DNA of 64,000 bases from Pascua guehoae (lineage: Eukaryota; Basidiomycota; Tremellomycetes; Trichosporonales; Trichosporonaceae), in the NCBI GenBank assembly GCA_001600415.1, contig BCJX01000017.1:1142-65141 (forward strand). The letters are read 5' to 3'. A program made the translations under genes and the position numbers. The notes below the pieces were generated by a model. The model made no database searches, was not told where the DNA came from, and worked only from the letters and a program-made list of their open reading frames with translations. Each line of letters starts with the position of its first letter. Within the stretch, counting starts at the first letter, position 1. Below are positions 48,671 through 59,025 of this stretch, in pieces.

Positions 48671-51600
48671 CTACAACGTGATTAGCTCGCCACGGCACGC
48701 CGAGCAGCAACCGACAATCTCGTCGCCAAACTGTTGTTGCTTCCAGGCCGTGTGTCGTTGAACCATGTCCCCCCCATTTGGCGTGCTGCGACCCGATGTT
48801 GGAGTGACGTCGTCCTCACTGACAGAGCTGAGGACGCTGGTGCGGCGCGAGCGATCGCGGGGCTCCATACGCGCCTTGAGCGCGTTGAGGGATACTGCAC
48901 GCTTGTGTCGTATGCTCGCGGGCAGGTTGGCATCGACTGGAGGCTGCGCCGGCCTGGTCCACCCGGGTGACGAGGGGGCGGAAACGTCTGGTGACGCGAG
49001 AAACATGCCGCCTGCAGTGGTACCAGAGCGGGAGCGCGAGGGTGAAGACTGAGATTGCTGACGCTCTGAGAGTGCCGCTTGTGCATCCGTGAGTTGTTTT
49101 GCAAGGTCGTGCGCGCGCGACGTTGCTGTATGCGCAGTCGTCTCGAGCTGCCGAATCCTGGCAGTGAGATCCGAAATCTCAAGCGAGTGCTGTGCTTGTG
49201 CGGCGGTGAGTGCGTCTGTGGAGGCGGCCGAGGCAGACTTGGCCGCGCGCTCGAGGTCGGCTCGCAGAGTCGCAATCGTTGCTTCGTTGGTGGCCGCGGC
49301 CGTCCGCGACGCTTCTAGGTCTGCCTTGAGGGACGCCTCTGAAGACTCGTGCTCGTTTGCTGACGAGCGAAGGGCCTCCAGCTCTGCCCGCAGAGACGCC
49401 ACAGTGTCCTCGTGTGCCTTGGCAGCAGAACGTTGCGTCTCCAGCTCGGCTTGAAGAGAGGTTGTAGCGTCCTTCGAGTTGGAGCGGAGTGCATCAATGT
49501 CCTTTTGGAGTGCAGCAGCCCGCTCCTCGTGGCCTCTGGACGTGGTGCGCAGCGAATCGAGCTGGCTCTTGAGCGATGAAGACGTGTCTTCATGACCCTT
49601 GGACGTGGTACGCAGAGCGTCCAGCTCTTGCTGTAGAGACGCCGCACTCTCCTTGTGCTCCTGCGCCGTCGAGCGCAGTGCCTCGAGCTCGGTATTGAGC
49701 GCGGTGGCACGCTCCTCGTGCGTCAATGCGTTCTCTTGCGCCTTGTCCATTTCAGACTTGAGAGACGAGGCCGACTCTTCGTGCTCACTCGCCTGGGAGC
49801 GCGCCTTGGCGAGGTCTGCTTTGAGCCGCTCCTTTTCGTCCTCGCGTTCCTTGACCACCTTTTGGGACGCTTCAAGGTCGCTACGCACGGCCTTGGCTGC
49901 GGCTTCCTGGTCGCGTGCCTCCTTGCGAGCTGCCTTCAAGTCGGTAGTGAGTTTCGATAGTGCCGATTCAGTCTCGTTGCTCGTCGCCCGCGTACTGTCA
50001 AGGTCGGCCTTGTGCGACTCCAGGTCCGCCTTGTGAGACTCGAGGTCGATACGCAATGCGTCAATCGTGTCGGCATGCTCCTGGACCTCCTTGCGTGACG
50101 CGTCGAGGTCGGTCTTGAGGGATGAGATGGAGGATTCGCGGTCGGCAAGAATCTTTCGCGTGTCGTCCAAGTCGGACTGGAGCGACGCAGCCGAGGTCTC
50201 GTGACGCTTGACCGCCTTTCGAGTGCTCTCGAGGTCCTTTGTCAGGGTCTTGATGGTCGTATCGTGCTCCTTGGCCAACTTTTGCGCCGCCTCCAACTCC
50301 GTTTGGAGTGCCTTGGTGGTGTCTGCGTGTGTCTTGGCTGCCTCTTTAGCTGCCTTTTCAGACGCAGCCAGGTCTGCCTTGAGCGATTCGGCAGACGACT
50401 CGTGCTCGCTGCTCGTCTTGCGCGCAGCCTCAACATCCTTCTTCAAGGAGGCAATCGTAGATTCATGGTCGGTAATCGTCGCCTCGTGAGTCTTGGACGT
50501 GCTGCGCGCGTCATCGAGGTCCTTTGTCAACGACGCGATCGACGACTCGTGCTTGGCAATCGCGGCCTTGTGCTCCTCGCTCGCCGTTTGCGCCGCCTCG
50601 AGGTCGGACTTGAGGTTTTTGATTGACGCTTCGTGCTCGGTGACCGCTTTGCGCGATGCTTCGAGATCGGCCTGTAGCAACTTGGCCGCGGCAGTGTGCT
50701 CTGCCGTTGCCTTGTCGAGGTCCGACTGGAGTGACTTGGCCTTGGACTCGTGGTCCGTTGACGCCTTGCGGATTGCGTCGAGTTCGGCGGCGAGACTGGC
50801 AGCCTTGTCTTCGTGCTCCTTAATCGCTGTTTGTGCAGTTTCGAGGTCCGCCGTGAGACTCTTGACCTTGGTCTCGTGTCCGGCCGCCTCTTGCCGCGCC
50901 GTCTCAACTTCGGCCTTGGTCGTTGCCAGAACGTCTTCTTGCTCCTTGGCTGCGGCTTTGATCGACGCTTCGAGTTGCTTGATAGTACCCTCATGACCCT
51001 TGATGGTGGCCTCGTTGCCTTTGAGTGCACCCTCATGCGCTGTGACCGTGTTCTGAGCAGCTTCGAGGTCGTTGCGGAGCGAACGGATCATGGCCGTGTG
51101 GTCGCTCGAGGTCGACTGGGCATTGTCTAGTGCGATGCGGAGCGTGGCGAGAGCCGACTCGCGCTCAGTGGCAGTCGCGCGGGCTTCATCAAGCTCGGTA
51201 CGCAAAGCGGTGTGCTCGCCGTGGAGCTTTTTGTGCTCGCCCTGGAGCTTTTCGTGTTCGACGGCAGTGGCCGTGAGCGTCGTGTTCTTGTCTGTCAAGG
51301 CTGCAACCTCGGCAGTGAGGGCATCGATGCGTTCGGTGAGTGCTGGAACCTTTTCGGCTTCGGCCTGAGTGTCAACCAGCGCTCATGCAGCGGGACCCAC
51401 CTTTGCATCATTGAGCAGCGTCTCCAGCTCCTCGCGGCGTTTCTCCCACGCTTTGCTCTTCGTCTCCCAGCTCTCTACCTTGCCAGCAAGATTGGCCGTC
51501 TCCTCCATACTCTTGACAACCTTGCCTCGCACCTCTTCCAGCTGTGAGACAAGGTCGCCATTCTCGCCTTGGAGTGCGTCGCGCTTCTTCTCTGCCGCCT

Positions 51601-52924
51601 CTGCACGCTTGGTGGCCTGCGACAGTGCCTTTTTGGTCTTTTCAAGATCGGCAGACGTCGTCTTTAGAGACGCCTGGGACGTCTTGAGCGACCCAGACGC
51701 GGTCCCGTGTTCGTCCTTGAGCTTGTCGTGCAATGTCGTTAGGTCATCATGAGTCGCGCGCAATGTCTTGTGTTCGCCAGACAATGTGTCGTGCTCCTTT
51801 TGGAGAGCCTCGTGGGAAGATTGGAGCTCCTTGAGAGAGGAATCAGTCTTGGTCGACTCGGAGCGCAGCTCGTCAAGCTCCTCTTCAACAGAGGATAGCC
51901 TTGAAGCAGTTTCATTGTTGCTCTGCTCGTCAGCTGGGTCATTTTCACACACGACGTACCTGCTTCAACCGGCCCACTTCTGCCTCAAGACCACCCTCAC
52001 GCTCTCTTGCTCGCTCTAAAGCCTTTTCTAGCTCGTTGACGCGCTCTCCTTCGCTCGCAGCACGGTCTTCCTTTTCGGCCTCGAGCGCTTCCTTGTCCGC
52101 CTCGAGCGCGTCCTTGTCCCTGACAAGCTGCGCATTCTCCTTCTTTGCCACCTCGACCTCTGCACGTGCCCTGTCCAGCTCGCGTAGAGTCTCCGCCGCC
52201 TTGGTAGCGTCCTCTTCGGCTGTCTTGAGCTTGTCCTCGAGGTCGCTCTTTTGTCCCTCGAGTTGCGTTATCAAAGCTCTGCCTTCGGCTAGCAACTTGG
52301 AGTCGGCTTGCGCCGTCGCCAGCTGGCTCTGGAGCTTGCTGACCTCGGCCTGCAGGTCGGTCCGCTCGGCGATAAGCAGTGATACGGTCTGCTGAAGGTT
52401 GGCAATCGATTCCGACTCGCGGCGGTCGGACGGGGGTGAGGGTGCTGTTTCAGCAGCGTCTGGCGGTGTCTTGGCGCCCGCGATGGCCTTGTCGGCATCG
52501 TCGGCTTTTGCCGAGGCATCATCTCCGGCGCCCTTGGCCTTGCCGCCGCCATTCGCCGCCTCTGCAATGTCCGCCTTGACCTCTTCGCGGACCTCGTCTG
52601 CGAGACTGAGGCTCACTCGTGGCGACCCGCTCGCAGGGCTACCGGCAGCGGTGGCAGCTGGGCTGAGTGGCGTGCCAGGCGTGGCAGAGGCAGAGGCGTT
52701 CTTCTTTTCCTTTTGCTTTCGCCGCTGCGCCAACTGTCATTGTTAGCTGAATGGTGATTTGCAAGATCTTGTCCAATTCCCAGTAGCTGCCTCGAGCCTG
52801 AGCCGCAGCCCAAATGTCTAGCGTCGTGACAGCTTGAACTCTGGGGTCAATGGGTGCTTGCAGCACGTACCAGTCTCTTTGCGCGCTCCGCCTTTGCCTT
52901 ACGTTCTGCGTCGACGTCGGCCAT
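48671..52924 (-). CDS. long coiled-coil protein, golgin-like
   Basis: About 1,330 residues, almost all heptad-patterned coiled coil. Exons 52871-52924 (MADVDAERKAKAERAKRL), 51960-52733, 51401-51922 and 48671-51364; introns 137, 37 and 36 bases. The Lys/Arg-rich N-terminus (AKRLLAQRRKQKEKK) resembles the amphipathic Golgi-binding start of GM130/Bug1-type golgins, so a Golgi tether is the best guess. The middle has repeats of about 21-28 residues built on HE-(S/A)xxxSLxxDLxxxR. The C-terminus is Ser/Pro-rich (SRSGTTAGGMF, SVSEDDVTPTSGRSTPNGGD) and ends CCSACRGELITL. No GRIP domain is visible. Myosin-like or spindle-pole coiled-coil proteins remain possible. Confidence 0.7.
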
Positions 52925-54621
52925 GGCGGGCGATAACTAGTTGTGATGCACGATGGGCGATATCTCGTTGTGGTGCACGATGGAGGGGCTGTTGGTGTAT
53001 TTCGAGGAACAATGTGTATGACCTTGGACCGACGTTGCATGTACGTGCTCACTCACTCACTCGCGACTTGACACGTCCGAGTATTGCGCTGTTCATGACG
53101 AACGATCAGGGGAGCGTATCATTTACGTAAACGAACTCGGTGAGCATAAAGCCACGTGGTCAACGTGGGAATTGGCTCCGTCAACCAGAGCACCCCTCGG
53201 ACAATCTTACGTAAAAGAGGTTTAAACAATAAAGAAGGTATTTTACGTAATGGCCAACCACACAAACCAAGCCACGTGGAAGAATTGGCTCCGTTAATGT
53301 TTGTTTTTCCGACGATCACTCGGCCCCTGCCCGCCTGCCCCCTGGCGATCTAAATTGGGACAAAATGGCACCCAAGGGGTCAATTGGGGCACGGGTGGAG
53401 CTTGACATTGACATGTGCACGTGTGCACATTGTGAAGATTTGCAACTTTGCCCATCTTGGCGTACCTGGCTGGCGATCACCTAACTGCTACTGGGATTAC
53501 GGAGTCCGCGAGGTCAGCTGGTCAGTGATCAGCTGTTTGTGTGTTTGCCACCCATCCATCCTGTGTACCTATATCGCCTTTGGCATTGTCGAGCGCGGAA
53601 TGACAAGTTGTGGGGAACGCGGGGATGTCGATCGGCAACGAATGAATGTGGCGGCAGTGCGCGCGCGGGTGGCAAAACAACAGCCAGAATCTGGGCAACA
53701 ACAAGACGTTTCCAGCAATCCCCAAGTCATCCGATGAAGCCGGGCGGCAGCCCCGCTTCCTTTCCTGACTTTACCGAGAGCTGTACTGAGTGACCGACGG
53801 GCCCGACGTGTGGACCTTGAAAGCATTTGGTATTCACCTCGCTTGCTGTTCGCCTTTCCGAGTGGTCGGGTGACACGCGACCACGCTGCCTCAAACAAAT
53901 CTGCCCTGCCCCGTTCAGATCGGACTTTTGGGCTTGGGTATGAGGTCCGAGGCATGTGGACCTCATCGAGACTCTATCCCTGTACACAGGGCGCCACCGG
54001 ACCGTAACCCGATTTCCGAAAACAAATTTATTTGGTAGAGACGGATGTCAATAACATGTGTGGCTGCAAGGCGCCCGATTGTTCAAACGTCGCCGACGCC
54101 GAGCCCACCTGATGATGCATCCAGCACACCCAGTCCGTATAAAACAGGTCAATGCGCACGCCCCGCTCCCTTTCCTTCTCTTCTCTCTCTTTCCCTTTGG
54201 CCCCCTTCCCTTTGCAAGGTATATCAAGTAACACCAGCCCAACTCTGGTCTTGCCACCGCCTTACACCGCCACCCCCTCCGCCGCCATCATCGTCCTCCA
54301 CCTACGCGTCGCTTCCAGCAAACACCGTCCGCAGCACTCGTCCCCCAGCCCCATCCACCTCTTACACCCCTCTGCATCCTTCCCATAGCCCTCTCTTAAC
54401 CAGATTCGTTGTTACGTACGCGTGTCCGGTGTAGCGGCGCCTCTCTCGCACACGCCACACCGCCACGCGTCGTATCTTGCCGCGCACGTTCGTCACCATC
54501 CACGACCGTGCTTGACCCCACCCGTCCTCCTACGGCCTACTCGCCACCGTATAATAGGCATCATAGACCCATAGAGTACCCCACTCCCCTCTCGCCTAAT
54601 CCTATACATATCCCAATCGCC
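52925..54621. other. 1.7 kb divergent intergenic region
   Basis: Between divergent starts of the coiled-coil gene and the GDPD gene. Contains a duplicated motif module (next entry). C-rich leader sequence precedes the GDPD start. Other frames look random. Confidence 0.55.
53123..53294. promoter_or_regulatory. duplicated TTACGTAA / CACGTG / AATTGGCTCCGT module
   Basis: TTACGTAA occurs at 53123-53130, 53207-53214 and 53243-53250. GCCACGTGG (CACGTG core) occurs at 53153-53158 and 53273-53278, each followed by AATTGGCTCCGT (53170-53181 and 53283-53294). TTACGTAA is a typical fungal bZIP (Yap-like) site and CACGTG a bHLH site; binding is inferred. Nearest start is the coiled-coil gene, 199 bases away. 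Confidence 0.55.
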
Positions 54622-56104
54622 ATGCTCGAGTCAAACAAGCTCGAGGCCGTTACAATGGAGTCGCTCCCTTCTCTGGAGCCTCCTCTGTCTTCTGTTGAAA
54701 GCACGCCACCGCTCGTTGCCAGCAACCAGGGCGCATCTCCTCCTCTTGAGGCCCTCCTGTCCCCTCGTCTCAATGCTGTTGATGAGGCTTTCAGCCTCGA
54801 TGCTCCTGTCAAGGACTCGTGGCGTATGCCTCAGTGCTGGGGTCACCGTGGCGTGAGTGGCAAACCTGAAACCATGCATTCAAACTGACTTTCAGGCCTC
54901 TGCCTCGTTCCGTGAGCATTCACTCACCGAGCAAGATATACTAATGAACGCAGCCGAGAACACACGCATGAGCTTTATTGAGGCGTGCAAGGCAGGCGCC
55001 GATGGCATCGAGACGGGTAGGGTACACCGATTCTGTGGTGTCTAACGATCAGACATCCACGTTACATCGGACAATGTTCTCGTCATGTTCCACGACCCGC
55101 AGCTGGATCGTACCACCAATGGTACAGGCAAGATCCACGAACAGCCGTGGCATGGAGTGCTCGAGTGAGTTTGCCACACACGTTTTGCCGGGGCCCAAAC
55201 TGACAACAATCCTAGACACGTGCGCACCAAGAAGTCACCGCACCAGCCTATACCGCTCTTCTCCGAAGTCCTCGAGATTCTAATGTTGCCCGAGAACGCA
55301 CACGTTCAACTCAATGTCAGTCGCTTTCATCTCCCGCGTAACCCCCACTGACGGTGGGCCCTCCGGCCCGGGTACAGGTCGACTGCAAGGTCGAAAACAA
55401 CCCGGCTAGGCTGTTTGGGCTCGTCAAGGGGGAGCTCGAGAAGTATGACGCGTGGCAGACGCGTCTCGCCCCGCGTATCGTTCTCGGTCTTTGGCACGTG
55501 AGTTGACCGCCGGGCGGAACTGGGGCGTCGCCGCGTCACTCACGCTGCAGCCCAAGTTTGTCGAACCCGCCGCTGAGATTCTCCCGCACGTCCGCCGTTT
55601 CTGCATTTCCATGAGCATCCCTCAGGTTCGCAAGTACTTTTACGACCTGTGCGACGGCTTTAGCGTCTGGTACCACCCTCTCACGTCGGCCGAGGGTGCT
55701 CGTTTCCGCGAAGAGTGCCGAAGGGCTGGCAAGGAGCTCTGCACGTGGACCGTCAACGGCCGCGAGGAAATGCTGCAGTGTGCGCGTTGGGGCATCTACT
55801 CGATCATTACCGACAAGCCCGAGCTCTGGCGCTCGGTCAAGAAGGATGTGAGTCACTCGGTCCGGCGTGGTCGTGGTGCATCTGCTAACAGCACCAGCTC
55901 GAGGCTAATCGCGCCAAGGCACTGCGGCCCACGCTCCAGTCGTACCTCCTCCCTTACCTCGACCGCCGCAACTACTGGTTCAAGTATGAGCCCAAGGCGC
56001 GCGAGGAGCTAGAGTACCTTGAGCGCGAGGGCGGTGCATTCGACTCGGTCATTCTTCCACCAGCGCTGAAGGCGCCGTTGCGCCCTGCCGACTGCGTGTT
56101 GTGA
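54622..56104 (+). CDS. PGC1: glycerophosphodiester phosphodiesterase, Pgc1-like
   Basis: GDPD-family TIM-barrel enzyme. Yeast Pgc1 is a phosphatidylglycerol phospholipase C at lipid droplets and mitochondria; the substrate here is inferred. ATG 54622 (MLESNKLEAVTMESL). After a variable N-terminus: CWGHRGASASF/PENTRMSFIEACKAGADGIET, the HRG...ENT core joined across a 46-base intron that can otherwise be misread as REHSLTEQDILMNAAE. Then DIHVTSDNVLVMFHDPQLDR (second catalytic segment, ExD and HD), PIPLFSEVLEILMLPENAHVQLNVDCK, and CTWTVNGREEMLQCARWGIYSIITDKPEL. The tail is helical and ends RPADCVL. About eight short exons. Stop 56104; a hairpin element starts 18 bases later. Confidence 0.88.
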
Positions 56105-56121
56105 GACCCAGACCTTCAACC

Positions 56122-56148
56122 CCGCGCTCCCCTCGAGGGGGAGCGCGG
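56122..56148. terminator. GC palindrome element, copy 5, with T-rich tail
   Basis: CCGCGCTCCCC-TCGA-GGGGGAGCGCGG then CCTTTGGC on the plus strand, 18 bases after the GDPD stop. Clean hairpin; role inferred. Confidence 0.55.
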
Positions 56149-56166
56149 CCTTTGGCACTCGGACCC

Positions 56167-56194
56167 CCGCGCTCACCCCGAAGCGGCAGCGCGG
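56167..56194. repeat. GC palindrome element, copy 6
   Basis: CCGCGCTCACCCCGAAGCGGCAGCGCGG written as two arms: CCGCGCT and AGCGCGG around an impaired centre. Directly follows copy 5 in the same orientation. Confidence 0.75.
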
Positions 56195-56417
56195 CCCTCT
56201 ACATTACTGCCCACACCTATGTGCCGTCCATACAGCCCCGGTATGGCTAATATCGGGGAGAGAGGCAGAACATTGACAAGTCTGTACGAATAGAAGGTGC
56301 TAGTACACCGAATACGTAGAATGCTCAGTATGCTACCTGCTGCTGTTCACCAAAGTGACGGCACTGCTCCTAACTTGAGCTGGGCGCGTCTCGCCAACTA
56401 AAATCAAAATCAAAAGG

Positions 56418-56445
56418 CCGCGCTCCCCCCGAAGGGGGAGCGCGG
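56418..56445. terminator. GC palindrome element, copy 7, T tail on minus strand
   Basis: Perfect CCGCGCTCCCCC-CGAA-GGGGGAGCGCGG. Read on the minus strand it is followed by CCTTTTGATTTTGATTTT. Downstream of the minus-strand gene ending at 56649. Confidence 0.55.
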
Positions 56446-56468
56446 GGGTTAGTAGTAAAAGCAAAGGG

Positions 56469-56496
56469 CCGCGCTCTCCCTTCGGAGGGAGCGCGG
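56469..56496. terminator. GC palindrome element, copy 8, T tail on minus strand
   Basis: CCGCGCTCTCCC-TTCG-GAGGGAGCGCGG. On the minus strand it is followed by CCCTTTGCTTTTACTACT. 153 bases past the stop of the minus-strand gene. Confidence 0.55.
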
Positions 56497-56648
56497 AGGT
56501 GTGGCGTCCTGTGCGGCGCTCACTGCTCGCTCGCTTCTGACTCTAAATCACATACAATACAAAGTACTACGGGATGATCTTTTACCGCCATTGCCCATGG
56601 GCTGCAGGTGGCCCATGCCCATGCCATCCAGACTGTGCTGGCATGGGC

Positions 56649-57844
56649 TCATGCGGATGCCGCATCTTCGGCAACTGCGGCATCGACCTCGACGGCTGGA
56701 GCTGTGGCTGCGGCTGCATCGGTCGATTCGTCCTGCCCTGCGGCACTCGTGCTTGCGTCGTCGGCGGTGGCTGTGCCATCCTCGGCGGCGGCTGTGCCAT
56801 CGTCCGCGCGTGCTGCACCGGCAGCTGGCCAGACGAGGTCCCGGCCAGCGTCGGTGCGCCGGACTTTGGTGGGTGGTCCTGTCGGCGAGAGAACCACTGG
56901 CGCATCCGCGACGCCCGCGCTGGTGGGCTGCAGGGGCTGCTCGGTTTCTGGGTGTAGAGTGTCGGTCGCGGCGCTTGGGTCGTGATGATCACCGGACGGT
57001 TGTTCGTCGGAAGGTTGTTCGTCGGAAGGTTGTTCGTCGGAAGACTGTTCGTCGGAAGACTGTTCGTCGGAAGGCTGTTGTTCTGACGACTGTTGGCGTT
57101 GGCTTTGCTGGTCGAGACAACTTACCTCGTGCGCTCGCTTCCAGGGCACAAGCAGCTCTGGCTCGGTAAAACGGGGTATGTCGTCCTCGGCCGTACCAGT
57201 GTACGGTTTGTCGATTGCATCCATGGGGACAGTGTACTTCCAGATCTTGATCTCGCCGCGTTCAAACGCGTCGTTGGGATCAAAGGCGCCATACTCGGAT
57301 GGCTCGATCGGCGTCTTCCCCAGAGCTCTGAAGCCCATGATATCCTTACAGTCCCCACCTCCGGCATCGCTATCAATAATGAACACCCGTTGACAGAACT
57401 CTCGGATTACTTCAAAGTCGAGGTCGGGTGCAAGTCTGCGTGCGTGGTCCTCATTCGTAGCACGCAGTGAGGCTTCTCTCTGTCGTTAACCAGGTAGGGA
57501 GCCAAGTAGCACTTACACCTCGGTAGGCCTGCGTGGTGAACTTCGTAATGTTGTTGAGAAACTGGGGGACGGTTTTGAACCACACCCAATCGTCACTCTC
57601 CTCCCACTCGTCTTTTCTGTGAAGCGTCAGCAGTTAGTCGTTATAGGATGAACTCCGATGCCCACAGGTTGACGGCGTCTTTCAAGACACAAAGCTTGAA
57701 GCAGGTCGCGTCCACTTTGTTCCAATCTCCACTGGACTCGGCGTCCTTCCAAGCCTTGCTTGCTACTTTAGCGGCTTGACGCGGCCAATCGGACCTCGTT
57801 TTGATCCCGTAAAGCTTGCGCGTAGTGTTTGGCTGGGGGGACAT
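56649..57844 (-). CDS. uncharacterised protein with Asp/Glu/Ser repeat
   Basis: No family recognised. ATG 57844 (MSPQPNTTRKLYGIKTRSDW); exon 1 continues to DAVNL, where GTGGGC can act as donor. After a 59-base intron: KDEWEESDDWVWFKTVPQFL, NNITKFTTQAYRG. A second intron (GTAAGT...GACAG) leads to REASLRATNEDHARRLAPDL, DFEVIREFCQRVFIIDSDAG and KIWKYTVPMDAIDKPYTGTAEDD. The last exon carries five or six tandem QPSDE/QSSDE units (about 56998-57075, 15-base period) and a long Ala/Asp/Glu tail ending VAEDAASA. Acidic, probably disordered C-terminus. Two hairpin elements follow its stop. Confidence 0.6.
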
Positions 57845-58403
57845 GTTGTTGGATGGTGAGTGGAGGGTTGTGTAGTCGTTGGATAGTGTTATATGTGAGT
57901 GAAGTGCGAGGAGCTGCAACCTACTACTGAACATGGAGCCCACCGCTGACACAGCAATAAACACAGCCACAAGAGCGCGGGACAGGAGGCTGTGAGTGGT
58001 TTACGTCATCAAACAATTCAGACTACGAACGCTGTGCACTTACGTACTCCCGTATTGCTTTCAGGACACAGCCTCAAGCAGGACACTCTGCCTTAAAGCC
58101 AATGGCCAAAGAACTGCCAAACGCATTACTTAGTACGGTTGTACTGTACGGTAATGTGGTATACTCCAAACGCGGCCCCCTTTGGTTGCAGCGCAATTCG
58201 CAACAGAAACCCCTTTAACACCTACTGTAAACCCCCGCGCGGCTTGAGTATGTCGGGCAAGGCAGTGCCCTAGAAACCGGCTACTCTCTGCACCGCTTCA
58301 GAGGGCTGTACGACTAAGCTACGCTCTCAAACGTTCTCCTTGGAGAGTACCAGTACCAGTAGCATTTTTATTTTGCGCTCTTCCCCTTGCACGCTGACAC
58401 CTC

Positions 58404-58431
58404 CCTCGCTTCCCCCTAAGGGGAAGCGCGG
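58404..58431. repeat. GC palindrome element, copy 9
   Basis: CCTCGCTTCCCCC-TAA-GGGGAAGCGCGG then CCCTTCACC. Intergenic. Confidence 0.75.
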
Positions 58432-58458
58432 CCCTTCACCGCTATGTTATTGTCAACC

Positions 58459-58487
58459 CCCCGTCCCCCCTTCGGGGAAGCGAGACC
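58459..58487. repeat. GC palindrome element, copy 10 (degenerate)
   Basis: CCCGTCCCCCC-TTCG-GGGAAGCGAG then ACCTTTGTAC; weaker outer stem. 28 bases after copy 9, same orientation. Confidence 0.65.
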
Positions 58488-59025
58488 TTTGTACATTACA
58501 CCTGTGCAAGGTGAAACCGTCCCTCGGACAGGCACACCTGTGCTAGGTGAAACCATCCCTCCTACATCCCGTATCGTGGCATCCCGTGGGAGCACGGCCT
58601 TGTTTTCTTTACTGGCAACCCCAGGCGCTGCCCTTTCAGTGGGTGGTGAGCGTTATTCCGGCTTCCGTGCAACGTCCAGAGCAGCCGAGGGATCTATCAT
58701 TGGGTGAATAAACCCCATGCCCATTTGGACATAGGGGAAGTGGCGACGCTGACAACGGACACGAGTTTGATGAGAAGTGGCGGTGCATCATGATGGGGTG
58801 CGCATTTGACCCAACACAGCAACTGCCAGAGGGAGTGCAAGAGTTAAAAGATGCACACAAGTGCACTCACGGGCACCACTCCCCCCTCCGACCCCACTTT
58901 TTAACGCAAACTGTCTCCACCACTCTAGAACCCAGCACACTCCCCCCCCCCGCCGCGGCCAGTCGACTATCTTCCCCACCACCAGATCGGAACAGGAAAA
59001 CCACCACGCAGTCCCACGCTGCACA

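Larger units (their letters stand above)
57845..59025. other. divergent intergenic region with two GC palindromes
   Basis: Promoter region of two divergent genes. Also CACACCTGTGCAAGGTGAAACC-type short duplications near 58498-58556 (ACCTGTGCWAGGTGAAACC twice). No gene seen. Confidence 0.5.

Noticed and set aside
48765..51547. Several plus-strand Ser/Ala/Leu-rich frames
   Set aside because: Mirror images of the heptad-repeat coiled-coil gene on the minus strand.
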